Shown here: positions 1-11,799 of the stretch, piece by piece
Layout of the letters: each line of letters opens with the position of its first letter
Position numbering within the stretch: the first letter of the stretch is position 1
Translations under genes and position numbers: made by a program
From: Primulina eburnea
Taxonomy: Eukaryota > Streptophyta > Magnoliopsida > Lamiales > Gesneriaceae
Direction of reading: 5' to 3'
Assembly: GCF_022965805.1 (NCBI RefSeq)
Contig: NW_027331378.1
Location: 241,970 to 305,969 of the forward strand
DNA: 64,000 nucleotides
Notes under the pieces: model-generated
Databases searched by the model: none
The model's input: the letters and a program-made list of their open reading frames with translations, nothing else
Told to the model about the DNA's origin: nothing

Positions 1-538
1 CCTTGTAATTGTTACAAGCCCAAATAGAATTGCATGCATGGGAGGTGAAGGGTTGGAGACAACTTTTTCAATGTTCAAGGCTTGGCATTGTAAAAGTGGT
101 TTTAGCTTTTTACACAACCAAGACAACTCATCCTCCACTATTCCAAACACCATATGGCCGAAAATATTGCATACAATATTCTCCCAATTTTAGTTCTTCA
201 ATTTTTGTGGAAATCCTACACTTCTCATTGAAAAATCCTCTTATTTTTCTAGTGCAAAATAAGAGGGGTTCTAGCTTGCAAGTGGTGGCCTAATTTTGAA
301 GCAAGGAGAGCTTGAAGATTGTTTTGCCATTCAAGAGCTTAATTATTTAAAACTAAGTTGGAGCCATCATCAATCTTTTGTGATTGATAGGTAAAATTTT
401 CTTAAACACCCTCTGTATGACATTTCGTGTTTTTCGTATTTGCTACACATTATAGGATTAGAGTGCTCGGTTTTCTTGTTTAAAAACATTTTTGAAACTT
501 CCGTTGCGCATTAGGGCACCTTAATCGATCTCTTTTCA
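1..538 (+). repeat. Co1 5' LTR, right-hand part
   Basis: This stretch matches 44486-45024 of the Co1 3' LTR almost base for base and ends in CA directly before the primer-binding site. The short open frame inside (9-293) is LTR sequence and not a gene. The left part of the LTR, including its TG end, is outside the window. Confidence 0.92.
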
Positions 539-540
539 AG

Positions 541-553
541 TGGTATCATGAGC
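541..553 (+). other. Co1 primer-binding site
   Basis: TGGTATCATGAGC lies two bases after the LTR end. It is the initiator-Met-tRNA complement TGGTATCAGAGC with one inserted base (T after CA), consistent with decay. Co2 has the intact form at 20159. Confidence 0.85.
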
Positions 554-2305
554 TAAGGATACTATTTTATGTAGCATATACATAATATTATATTGAGGTC
601 GATTTCTAACCGCATAAGATGATTTTTGCAACAAAAAAATATCTCATGAAAAGGGGATTTCGGGCAGCTTTTGCTGCCCATTCCGAGCATTTCGGACTGC
701 CCATGGGGCTGCCCGAAAGCAGCTCGAGGGGCTGCCCGAACCCCTCTATTAAAAATAATAATAAAAATTTGTTGGCCGGAGCTCCGGCGACGGCGATAAT
801 GACTAGGGTTTCCAAAAGTGTTTTTAAATATCAAAGTGTCACGGGCCTTGAAATTTTTGGGCCGTTAGATGGCTAACACAATTGTGAATTTAAATGGGCC
901 AAAATGTTTTTGGTGTCAAATAATTTTTTGGGCTCTTAAGTTTAAATCTAAAAAATTTGTTAATGTTATATCATAAAATAAATAATTGAAGTTGGACTTT
1001 AATTATTTATAGTAAATAGTGATTTACAAGAAATTCGGTTATAAGTAAATTAATTAGAAAGTAGACAAAGGAGTTTGTATACTTTGTTAATTTAGTTTAT
1101 AATCATGGCGGTTAGTGATTGGATCAAGATATATAATATTGGATCAATTAATTATTGTGATAATTAATTGATGGTGTATGATAAGTGATATTATGCATGA
1201 AGGATGATCAAAAGCCCAAGCCCAATTTGCTAGGTGTATGCTAGGATATTTTGTGTTGAATGATTGTAATAATTATCAAATTTGAAGTGAGCTTGGTTTA
1301 TGGCTCGTTCCCACCCCATGAGATGTATCCTTATTTGCCATGAATATTAAATTGTAAATATTGGTATAGTAGAAGATCAAGATTGGAAGATGGTAGATTT
1401 GATGAATATGAAGATCGAAGACATGTAAATATTGAAGGCTAATGTAATAGTTGCATTTGCATTCTAGGCATTTCTCTAGGATTGGACCTAGGCCCTTGTT
1501 TAACTCACACGGGCCATTAGTATTGGGGCGATTGATCATCCTTGTGTTTTTACTATTTTTAATATATGCATGATTTGTTATAAATAATGAGTATTTGTAT
1601 TATTATTATAATAATAACAAAGTTGCATGAATCCGGCAAACATACGATCAAACATGGCGAGTTTTTAAATTAAAATAATCGATGGGACCTTTCAAAATTA
1701 AAAACCCTCATTTTGAATAAGATTCAAAATTAATATCAAGCCTGAAAAGGGGAATTATAAAGTTGTTTATAATTTCCATGTCTTCCATTGACAATGGGTG
1801 GATGATGAACGCTACCCGTGCTCGGGGCTCGGTTCGTATTATTGGGGGAGCCCTGGGTTCCAGAAAGCTGTGACATCCATTGACATGGTGATGTGAACTA
1901 CGTGGAACTCCCATTATTTCGTCTCATATTATTGAGGGCGACCGTCCATTAAGGTTCAACATCGATGTGTAAGGCTTGACACGTAAAGATGAACGACGTC
2001 ATATTATTAGTTCCTAATCAAACGTGAGACAAAAATTTACGTAGAGGGTTGCATGGTGATGCAATTGGAAACTAGCTTTTAGGAATTGTGATTGGCTTAT
2101 ATTATTCGAGATCATAATTCGCTAATTGAACCTTGCATAGCTACTGAGGAAAGAGTTTCTCGTTTTCACTGGAGGGTAGTGAAAGATGTCAAAACAGTGG
2201 GAGCGAAAATTTATAAAGTAAAAGTCCATACTTTATATCTTACTAAATATTTTAAAATAGTCATTAAAATTTATCTGTTTTACTTTTCAATACAATTTTT
2301 TTACA
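554..2305 (+). other. Co1 long untranslated leader
   Basis: About 1.75 kb separates the primer-binding site from the gag start and contains no frame I would call coding. The same leader with similar length is found in Co2 (20171-21945), so it is a family feature. It begins with a cluster of GC-rich palindromes (660-750) and later has repeated copies of a TATTATTGGGGGAG-like phrase around 1835-1940. A leader of this length could hold packaging or translation signals; that is inference. Confidence 0.75.
660..750 (+). repeat. Co1 leader cluster of GGGCAGC / GCTGCCC palindromes
   Basis: Within 90 bases GGGCAGC or its complement GCTGCCC occurs four times, including an 18-base perfect hairpin at 662-679 (GGGCAGC, four-base loop, GCTGCCC). 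Co2 has a diverged version at 20278-20365. The surroundings are AT-rich, so the cluster stands out. Confidence 0.8.
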
Positions 2306-2956
2306 ATGTCTTCGATTCGGAATCCGCTATCTACAATACTCGACAAACACGAATTAACCGGACCTAACTACCTCAACTGGCTAAGAAACTTAAAAATCGT
2401 CTCGAATTCAGAAAAGATAGCATATACACTGACTAAGTCGCGCTCTGTTGAGGCTCCGACTAGCTGTACTCCTGAGGAATTGCAGACTTACAAGGAATGG
2501 TGTGACCATGACTTGAAAGCCATGTGTTATATGCAGGCTTCTATGAATGATGAGCTGCAGAGGCGTTTTGAGGATGCAAAGAGTGCTGCTGACATTCATT
2601 TTCATCTCAAGGAGCTCTTTGGTGAGCAGACTCGACTTCTTAGGCATGCTACCGTCAAGGAGCTGATCACTTTGCACTTGCGAGATGGGGCCTCGGTCCA
2701 TGAGCATGGCCTGAAGTTGATTGGGCTCGTGGACAAGCTCGTTGGCATGGATTTGATGTTGCCTTCGGAGTTGACCTCCGACGTTTTGCTCTTGTCACTG
2801 CCTAGCTCATTTGATCCTTTTGTGGTGAATTTGAATATGAACAATATGGAGCCGACCCTTGAGGAGTTGGTGAACATGCTTGTGACCTTTGAGTCCACCA
2901 TCAAGAAAGAGAAGCTGGTTTTTTATGTGGGTTCTTCATCTGTACACGAAAATTGA
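2306..2956 (+). pseudogene. gag: Co1 gag (capsid part), broken
   Basis: The 216-codon frame starts with MSSIRNPLSTILD, the same start as Co2 gag at 21946, and carries the Copia-type gag domain. Visible motifs are GPNYLNWLRNL near residue 20 and LLLSLPSSFDPFV near residue 165. The frame runs into a stop at 2954-2956 just after the capsid domain; the Co2 frame continues smoothly into the zinc knuckle at this point, so Co1 has a frameshift here. Gag would form the cytoplasmic virus-like particle that packages element RNA. The zinc knuckle follows in another frame from 3000. Confidence 0.88.
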
Positions 2957-4481
2957 TCCACGTGGAGGAAAGCGTTCTTTCTAACGTCCCAAGAAGAAAG
3001 TGCCCTTTAAGAGGCAGAATTCGAGTCATGATGTGGCAGCCACACCAGTGAAGGCTGACAAGACTGTTGACATCTGTCATCACTGCAAGAAGACTGAACA
3101 TTGCAGGCGTAACTGCAGGGAATATATTGCCCAGAAGAGTTCTGGAAACGGTATGTTCTATATTGAAGTAAACATTTCAATTAACTCTACTTCTTGGGTA
3201 TTGTATACCAGCTGTGGCTCACATCTCTGTAATGATTTGCAGATGATGGGAAGGAGTAGAAGACTTAGAGAATGTGAGAGGATGGGCAATGGAGCAAGAG
3301 TTGCTGCCAAGGCCGTAGGAGATGTTTACTTACATTTGAACAATGATTTAAAGTTAATTTTAAGAGATGTTTTGTTTGTACCAGATTTGGTGAAAAACAT
3401 TATTTCCATTTCTATGATTGATAAAGATGGATTTTCTTGTTTATTTAGCAAAGGTGTTTGCAACATTTACAAGAACGAATGTTTAATTGGTACTGGAGAA
3501 CTTGAAAACGATCTCTACACCTTAAAATTGAAAGATATTCCACTAAACAATGTCCAAGCAATAACAACAACAAATAAGCGAAAACAAGATACTCTTAATT
3601 CGGCACAATTGTGGCATGATCGATTAGGACATATTTTCCTAAGAATGATGAACAAGTTAGTGGGAGTAGGCTTGTTTGATATGTCTGATATTAACGCTCT
3701 CACGACTTGTGAATCCTGTCTAAAAGGAAAGATGACCAAAATTCCCTTTAAGGGCCATGTGGAGCAAGCCAAAGGGTTATTGGATTTGATCCATACCGAT
3801 GTGTGCGGTCCGCTTAGCAGCACCACTAAGCATGGACATGCCGACTTCATCATATTTACCGATGACTTTTCGAGGTATGGGTATGTGTATTTGATGAAAT
3901 ACAAGTCTAAAGACTTTGAAAGGTTCAAAGAATTCAGAAGTGAAGTAGAGAAACAGCTGGGACGAAGCATCAAGACACTTCGATCGGATCAAGGTGGTGA
4001 TTACTTGAGTGCCGAGTTCCAAGAGTATCTTAGGGAGAATGAGATTCTCTCGCAGTGGACTCCGCCCGCTACACCACAGTTGAATGGTGTTTCGGAGCGT
4101 CGTAACTGGACTTTGATGGACATGGTTTGGTCTATGATGGGGTTCACGGAGTTGCCGCCATCCTTTTGGGGATATGCGCTTGAGATAGCAGAACTGTTTT
4201 TGAACAATGTCCATTCAAAGACAGTTGATAAGACACCATATGAGATATGGATGTGTAAGCCTCCCAAATTTTCTTATCTTAGAATATGTGGGTGCCCTGC
4301 TTATGTGAAGCAGGTAGTGAGAGATAAATTGGATAGTCCATCCGTTTTATTTTATTTTGTGGGATATCCAAGGAATCTGTTGGATATTATTTCTATCATC
4401 CCCAAGAAACAAAGGTGTTTGTTTCTAGGAATGCAACCTTTTTGGAAAACAAATTTTTATTGGATAGAAAAGGGGAGATGA
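2957..4481 (+). pseudogene. pol: Co1 zinc knuckle, protease and integrase
   Basis: A 493-codon frame from 3000 carries three parts in order. The gag zinc knuckle is at residues 26-39 (C26, C29, H34, C39). The protease site reads WVLYTSCGSH at residues 66-75 where the family has LDTG, so the catalytic aspartate is replaced by Tyr69 and the protease is dead. The integrase zinc-binding region begins about residue 204 with LWHDRLGHI. The integrase catalytic triad is complete: D267 in HTDVCGP, D330 in RSDQGGDY and E366 in VSERRN, with the expected 35-residue spacing between D330 and E366. The frame shifts near 4377, after which the reading departs from the family. Confidence 0.9.
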
Positions 4482-4936
4482 CAGAACACGAAGAGGTTCG
4501 AGAGACACCCACAATTATAGAACCCACACCCGAAGAGCCAAGAGAGGAGATACAAGCTTCTAGAAGATCCGAGAGAGTCTCGAGACCACCTATGAGGTAT
4601 GGTCTGCTTCTTGAAGAGGGCCATGATGAGCCTAACCATGGATGTGACCAAGGACCTTCAAGGAAGCATGATCTGATGCCGATTCATCCAAGTGGCTTGA
4701 AGCAATGGATCTGAGATGAATTCCATGCATTCGAACCAAGTGTGAAATATCGTGGATCCACATGAGGGAATTGTTCCCATAGGGTGTAAATAGATTTACA
4801 AGAGGAAACTTGGGGCGGATGGGAATGTATTGACCTTCAAGGCGCGATTGGTGGCAAAAGGATATACTCAAAGACAAGGAGTTGACTTTGAGGAAATATT
4901 TTCTCCAGTTGCAATGTTCAAGCCTATAAGGATATT
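4482..4936 (+). pseudogene. pol: Co1 reverse transcriptase, N-terminal part
   Basis: Fragments in more than one frame match the integrase-RT linker (a stretch rich in E and P, with SRRSERVSRPP) and the start of Copia reverse transcriptase ([16 protein letters not shown] at about 4839, then FSPVA). Small indels and stops break the frame. The region ends abruptly at 4936, where the TG of GyA begins. The rest of the gene resumes at 33464 after GyA, with 36 bp missing compared with Co2. Confidence 0.85.
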
Positions 4937-7456
4937 TGAAACGTCTGCCCTTTTTATTGCTTTAAAAGTACTAGAATTTTTTTTTACACTCAATTTTCGG
5001 CCATATACATTTTCCAAATGAAACCCTTTTAAAATAAAATACCAACCATCTAGCATTTTAAAAATCAAGTGCAATAGCCATTAAATGAAATCGTCAACTG
5101 TTGTACCAAACCTAAAAAGAAATAATTTGAAAAGTAAAGCCCATAATAAACCTCTCAAAAATCTCTCAAAACATAAATAAATAGTCTTAAAAAAATATTT
5201 AACTCAAATCAGTAATCGTAAAACATAATGCGGAAAATAGTAGCGTTGGTCCTCGAGTTGTGTGCACGGACAGTCCAGTAGGATCATCCGTCAAGGCCTC
5301 CCTCAACCTCACCTGCATCCCTCACACCTAGTGAGTCTAAAGACTCAACACACCATAATCTTGATAACAAGTAATACGTAATACAGTCAACATATAACAG
5401 TGAAAAATACTTGTACTTAAAATATCGTTTTCATGAAGATGCATAAATTTAAGCATAAATATTTTCATTACATGTATAAATAGACCTTAATCTTTTTCCT
5501 TATCATGACATAAAAACATTTTAACATGATCATAAACATTTTCCTTTTTCCTTTTCCTTATTCCTTTTTCCTTTGTTGAATTCAGATCGTTAATTGTGAA
5601 TTTCCAGATCATGATCATAAATCGATGGATCCATCTACATGTAACCACAGTACTGGGCGGCGGGGTACACCAGCAACACTCTCACCGGTCAACTGGGCCC
5701 TGGCCTATCATTTTTCGAATAGAAATTCGATCGTCGGGGCTCCCTCTGGGGCCTTTTCCCATAAATGGGCTCCCTCTAATGCCTTTTCCCCTCACGATAT
5801 TCCCATTCTTACGGTTACCACAAAACCGTTACCACATATTCGTCATGATAGAAACACGATCGTCAGGCTCCCACTGAGACCATAACCCTCACGACGTCGC
5901 CAACATTAACGAATTAGTCACAATCACTTCACTTCCATTCAAAATTTACATTCTCATCACTTTATAAAAATCATGCATAACATAACATTTTGTTTTTTAA
6001 ACCAAGCATGCAAAATGTCTTTTAAATGTCTTCCTTGAATCATAAAAATCCCTTAGACATTTAAAAATCATAATTTAATCATGAACATTTCATAAACATT
6101 TAAAAATAATCATAATATCATAAAAATAGCATTTAGGGCACTGCCATGACGTTTACAAATTTTTAGGTGTAAAAAGACCGTTTTACCCCTGGACTTGACA
6201 TTTTACGATTTTGACGTTTTTCTTGATTTCTTGACTAAAACATGTCCCAAATAATTATTTAAGATTACATTGATTTTTCCATAATTTTATTTAGCTTAAA
6301 TATTAGACTTTTTCATTTATCTTTAATTAATTGTTTTGACGGTGTTATAATCCCGAAAAATCCCAAACTTTAATATAAAATTCCTAAATTCTAAATTTAG
6401 TCTTTTTATATTATTTTAGACCTTATGGACCACGACTCCACCCCCGTGAGCCGTTTTCCAATTTTTATTTATTTAAAAACCCTAATTGACACCTAAACTT
6501 CGACCTCGAGCCAACTTTCGATTTTCACTAGTTATCCCTTAACCATGTCGATTCAAAACTTGCCTAACATCCTAAAGTACCCTACTGGACCCTAAGTTCA
6601 CCAAGAAACCAAAGCCAAACCCAAAAACGTGGCCCCTCTAAGGACCCCCCATGCTGGCCGAGAGTTTGCTGGAGTTTGGACTCTATGATTGGTGCATTCA
6701 TGAACCCAGCCGACGACTCTAGCCACAAACTAGCGTACCTTGTGCTCATCTAAGACCCTTAACCCTCGACCTAGCCCATGCTAAGCTCCTTAAACCAACC
6801 CCTGACTACAGGCGAGCTGCTGCACACCTGCGCGCATGGGCGCGATTTCTCGGGTAGGAGTCCTAGTGGGTTAGGACTCCTCCCAGCCCTCTGGACTCGA
6901 ACCCTTACGTGGTTAGGACCCTTTCCCGGACTCAACACACCTCTGATTGAGCCTTTGCCCCAAGCCGTGGCTCCCCTGCCCTCTCTCCAAGGAACCCGAT
7001 CACCTTAACCCTTTGACAGCAGAAATCGGTTTCCCTTGATGAGTTGCTTGTTCTTGTTTCGACTTTGGTGATTAAGGTGAGTATGTTAGGACCTTAACTC
7101 ATGTATAGACACCACTGGTTCCCACCTAAGTTCGTGGCAGCCCCCTTTTTCATAAAAACTTTAAGAATTCGCATCAAAACATCATGTTTTCCTCAAGGGT
7201 GCATGCAATGATCTGAAAATACTAAAAAAATCAATCATGTTCTTCATGCATACAACAATTAAAACAATAATATGATATGATGGATGAGAAAAAGGAGATG
7301 TATGTCGTGCCTTTGCGTTAAATACGCTCGAATATCCGTTGACGACGAAGAGCGGAAGACGAATTGGCTTGTTCTTGCTAACTACCTTCGAAAAATCACC
7401 CCTAGGTTGCTATGTATAAGTGCCGTGAGGTTTGAGTGTGGGGTGGGGAGAGTTTT
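4937..7456 (-). repeat. GyA 3' LTR, part left of GyN1
   Basis: This part begins TGAAACGTCTGCC at 4937 and matches 30250-32902 of the 5' LTR. It lacks the 127-bp tandem duplication seen there. The LTR resumes after GyN1 at 15073. Together the pieces give about 3.08 kb against 3.21 kb for the 5' LTR, the difference being mostly the duplication. Open frames such as 5596-5877 and 6778-7008 have no recognisable product and I read them as LTR sequence. Confidence 0.92.
6856..6881 (-). other. Perfect hairpin inside the GyA LTR
   Basis: AGGAGTCCTA and its exact complement TAGGACTCCT are separated by six bases. The same hairpin is conserved in the other GyA LTR near 32296-32321. It could be an RNA structure in the element transcript; no function can be assigned. 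Confidence 0.6.
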
Positions 7457-9051
7457 TGTGGGGACCCGGAAGCTAATCATCTTCTTAATCATCTTTGGGA
7501 TTTAATTATAAATTAAGATAAACAGAGTCTAAAAATTTTTCTTTTTAGAATATAAGTGCGGAACGTAATAGAATTTTACTAATATACATCTCAGTATAAA
7601 AGTACAATAATGTACAACAATTATTCAAACTAATCTAAGGTTCAACTACTAAATTTCAAGTAATGAAACCTATCTACATCAAAGTCCGGAATCACCACTC
7701 TAATCTCGATCTCTCATCATCCTCTTGACCCTGATCCTGCCCCACCTGTTGCCATGCACACATACACACAAGACAACAGCCGGATAACTCCGGTGAGATA
7801 TAAATATCCCAGTATAAAAAATGTATCAATGCAATCATATAAACATATATAAAAGCATAAACAATCATTAAAAACATGTACCCAATCTGACTACATGAAT
7901 TAATACGAATCTGTATTTAAGTCAATGACTTGTTATCTTATCTCAACTTATTTCTAACCTAGGGATCCCGATCTAATTTAGACTTCGGCATGCTGTATCG
8001 AGTGTCTACAATAAAAGTCGATCTACATCTAAGCTCAACGATACACTGTAAGTCTAGAGTCTTAGCGGTTCTGACAAAGACTCGGCGGTTCTTGCCTAGC
8101 TAGATCATTACTGAATCTGATCAATCTAAATCGACTGATATTTTGACGGCATAATAATACAGTCTTGATAACCCCGTCAATCTCAAGATCACAGATATAA
8201 TACCAGAACTCATAATCAATACCGATATAACTCATAATTTCAACGATAATACAAATCTGCTATCGAATCTAAATCAAATCGATTCCGGAAATCATAACAA
8301 TTACAGAAACAATCTGTTCTTTAATCTGACTTCAGTTATACAATGCCTACTGTAGCAGAAACACCATATCTAATTCGTATTCAATTCTGACAATATCATA
8401 AATTCAAATCATATATAAACGTAACAAAACTTACGTCCAGTTACAGCCTGCGTTGATAGGAAAACAGTACTGTAATCGGATTCAAAAACAGACGGACGGA
8501 TTTCTCAAAAAAGGCGTAAGGATTTTTCACTCTTCTCTAGACGCTTTTCACCACGATTCTTTCCTTTTATTTCATAGGAAATTCAAAGGCATATATATAA
8601 ATATATATACATACCATACATGCAGCAAGGCAAGTGGCGTCGTGCATGTTCTGCACGTTGCGCGCATATGCGCCGGTAGTTCAACCAGCATCTTTTGTTG
8701 GCTCGTGCATATGCGCCATCTACGTCGCGCATATGCGCCGATCATTCTGCCCAACCCGTGCATGTGCGCCATCTACGTCACGCATATGCGCCGATCATTC
8801 TAGACGTTCCGCGCATGTGCGTGCATTCAAGTCGCGCATGTGCGCGCATGGTTCTGTCTTCTTCGCGCATGTGCGCCCAACGACGTCGCGCATGTGCGCC
8901 AATCCTACTCTTCACACATAATGTGAATTCTTCTTTCGGCTCTCCCAATCTGATCCGTTCCGTCTATAATCATATCAATTATCACCAATAGATTATAATA
9001 ATCATCGCCAAATCTTTTAAGATTAACATGATAAATTTCTCGGGCCTTACA
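7457..9051 (-). repeat. GyN1 3' LTR with internal deletion
   Basis: This 1595-bp LTR is shorter than its partner (13083-15067, 1985 bp). Most of the difference is one deletion: sequence matching 13731-14107 is missing at about 8103, with a shared AG at the break. The open frames 8453-8991 in this LTR read through the GC-rich palindrome array and are not genes. Confidence 0.92.
8660..8901 (-). repeat. GCGCATATGCGC palindrome array, GyN1 3' LTR
   Basis: About nine copies of a 12-base palindrome GCGCATATGCGC or its variant GCGCATGTGCGC are spaced irregularly by roughly 8-20 bases. The array is repeated in the 5' LTR at 14677-14917. On the element strand it lies about 150-390 bases from the LTR start, in U3, just upstream of a TATA-like run. 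Confidence 0.9.
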
Positions 9052-9066
9052 TTTCTCCTCCTCTTA
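9052..9066 (-). other. GyN1 polypurine tract
   Basis: On the minus strand a purine run (AGAGGAGGAGAAA) directly precedes the TG of the 3' LTR and follows a TTCGAGGACGAACTC phrase. GyA has a similar GAGGACGAA phrase before its purine tract. It would prime plus-strand DNA synthesis. Confidence 0.8.
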
Positions 9067-11155
9067 GATCTGAGTTCGTCCTCGAACTCGCAAGTAATCA
9101 ATTCAGATCTATCAGAAGAAATGTATACAGAGTTTAAATCAGAAACTCATCTCAATGAATCTATTCTGCAATCTCAATCTTATATTAGATTCTATCTCTC
9201 AAAATAGCTCTGACAAAGTCAATCTCGCAATACTAGTTATACAACATCCGTATATACCAAACCACAGCTCATAACAAATCACTACCATTAGCTGTTATCA
9301 AATCTATTTATCCCATTCAAGGATATATTAAATATTCAGCCTCGAATACCAATTGTCACCATCCGACGTTGTCATATTAAGTCTGTCTGGTCTGAGCTAT
9401 CTTCATTCTTTTCTGAATTAGCTACCTTTTCTTTGTCATATCTCTGACCGTATCAGATCCTATCTCAGGTATCTCCGAGATATTATTCTTATATCAAAGA
9501 AATCTGTAGTACTCACTTTACAATGTCTCGTTTGTAACTATCTCATTACTCATCTGGTAATCTGAATACCATAATTCACACCGCGACAATATGTCATATC
9601 AATCAGTGCTAGCATCCAGCACTGCAGTTCCCTGGATATCTTCCAACATCTGGATAGTATCCTCTGGCTATCTGTCAGTCGGTGGATAACATAGGAATGA
9701 GTTCATGGTATGTTCTGCCACAAATACAAACTCCAGCAAAATCATAATCTGATATATTATTCTACTTCGGCATTCTAGTTATTATGACCACTTTTCTGAC
9801 ATCAATCTGTGTCATTTGGTCATGTTTGTACGTTATCTGGTACAAACTATAGATATAGATTGAACAATCTGTCAATCACAATCATATCATATCACAATCT
9901 GGAAAGTATTACAATGATCTCATTACGAAATTCATGGAAATATACTCTCCATGTCTAGTCAGAAATATACAAATTCTGTAATAGAATCTTCTAATTTCTA
10001 TCTTTCTGTCCTCATTTATTGACAATTCAGACATATCAGTTCAAATTCTGCCAACATTTCAGTATAATTCTATCATAACTGATTTAATCTGTCTATATCA
10101 AAACTATCTGTTAGAATTATCATACACGTTCGGTTACCAAAATGAAAACTGAATCTACTACTGTGTATTTCTGACACTATCTGTCATTTCAAATTCGAAC
10201 TATTGGGTACAGACAATCAGTTAGCAATATAAATTAAAGAAAAATACCTACCTGGTATTCGGTTCTGAATATCGATATCAAATTCTGTTATACAATTCTG
10301 AAACATTTGACATCACAAGATAATCATTCTCATACAGTAAAAATCACATATCTGTAACTCTGATCGATGCTCTGCTCTGATTATCGAAACTAAGTTCTGA
10401 ACATTCTGGTTAAATCTTTGAACTGCCATAATTCTCGAATTCAGCTCTGATTCGGTTTGAATAATCTGTATCAAACACTGACTCAGAATAACGGTACTAT
10501 CAAACCAGATTCACCATATCCATAATCTATACTGATCTAATGAGTCCAGTAAACTCATAAAACGGCAATCTCTGGCAATACTGTCAATTCTAATTAGTCA
10601 ATCATGTCTTCATGTCGTTTTGATCAACTGCTATATCTCATCTGCAAATATAATATGCCCCCAAACAATATAAGCTGCCTCAAATACTGTTTTACAACAA
10701 TAACAAGTCTCAAGCAGATACAAAACAACAATCGTATAAGATAATCTGCCAATTCAGACAAAAATAAATTTCTGACATTTCTGAAATTTTCTGATATTTC
10801 TGATATTTCTGATATCAGTATCATTCTCAGTCACTGATCATGATCTCAACTGTGTCAAAATCAATCGGTATTCTAACTTTAGATATCACATACTCTGAAT
10901 ACAATCTGTTTCAAGCAGGATTCATATCTGAATAATTTCTGTATACAATAATCACAGTTCTCAGAGTATTCAATACAATCTTCAGATATTCGATTCAATC
11001 AATCAGATGCTGCAAATATATCAAAATCTCATAGATACAACGAGCATGAAATCATCAGAATATCTCTAAACATACTGAAACATGCCAAAGAGAAACACTA
11101 AATCAGATGTAACTCCCGGTCGATACTCTTCTACCGATCTTTCACTTCTTTCAAT
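9067..11155 (-). pseudogene. pol: GyN1 decayed pol (RT to integrase), no open frame
   Basis: There is no usable frame here, but the sequence is not random. Read on the minus strand, 9798-9843 aligns with GyE integrase at 61671-61717 (the [10 protein letters not shown] region), and the same stretch in GyN2 is at 39008-39053 with the same substitutions. Compared with GyE several hundred bases of RT/RNase H are missing. The composition is AT-rich, and in the part I aligned many changes are G-to-A on the element strand. I read this as a pol that decayed in a common ancestor of GyN1 and GyN2 and was then copied as ballast. Confidence 0.75.
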
Positions 11156-11799
11156 TCATTTTGTATCATTCTGTACATTTAATATCATTCTGTACTGAAT
11201 TCTGATAAAACAAATAGTACCTGATCTCAATTCGATTTTGAAATCTATCTTTCTGATATAAAGCAAATCTGAAATCTTATCTGGGCAACCATCAGCCAAC
11301 TCGTACATAATTGGCAAATCTGCCAATGCTAGGCTCGATTTCAGTACATCTACTGAATACATAAGGATAACATATGCTCCTTTCTGTATCAATCGAGTCA
11401 TAGACAATACATATATCAAAGGAATTCTAAATCTAGAATTCTTATTGTAGAATTCCTACTCATCAGCCTTATCTGGTCTGAATCTTATCTTTTCTGAAAG
11501 AAATCTACAATAGTTCTGTACTTGTTCAGCATATTAATATTTATAATGAAATCAAATCAGAAGACACAAGCACATCATAATCTAACTCGATCTCATTCTC
11601 ATCTTACTGTAGTATACAATATGTCACAAAAATCTCTGATATCAATCTTTCTTTCCCAAAAGGTACAAAGATTAATACTACAGCAATATAGACCCAACAA
11701 ATACCATATATATCAATGCAACTCAGTCAAAGATAATCATAAGAAATGCATTAGTATATATCAATACATATGCAACATAATCATAAAAGAACAGTACCT
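11156..11799 (-). pseudogene. pol: GyN1 protease / RT-linker remnant
   Basis: An 87-codon frame (11156-11419) contains MYSVDVLKSSLALADLP and a diverged version of the [20 protein letters not shown] segment that links protease to RT in GyE (near 59680-59815). The protease core that should lie at 11420-11799 is not recognisable. The equivalent frame in GyN2 (40335-40541) carries many of the same substitutions, including the same odd reading after the linker. Confidence 0.8.

Noticed and set aside
3000..4481. Endogenous pararetrovirus or other viral origin of the integrase-RT regions
   Set aside because: LTR pairs, target-site duplications, domain order and polypurine tracts identify LTR retrotransposons; no movement protein or envelope is seen.
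5596..5885. Frames in the GyA LTR, repeated at 30985-31435
   Set aside because: Overlapping frames in low-complexity LTR sequence; the product is unlike any known protein and shifts between the two LTRs.
8453..8991. Several overlapping frames rich in AYAP, CAPS and MRHL repeats, here and at 14457-15007, 37638-38310 and 43727-44402
   Set aside because: They are translations of the GC palindrome arrays, open in several frames and on both strands at once.
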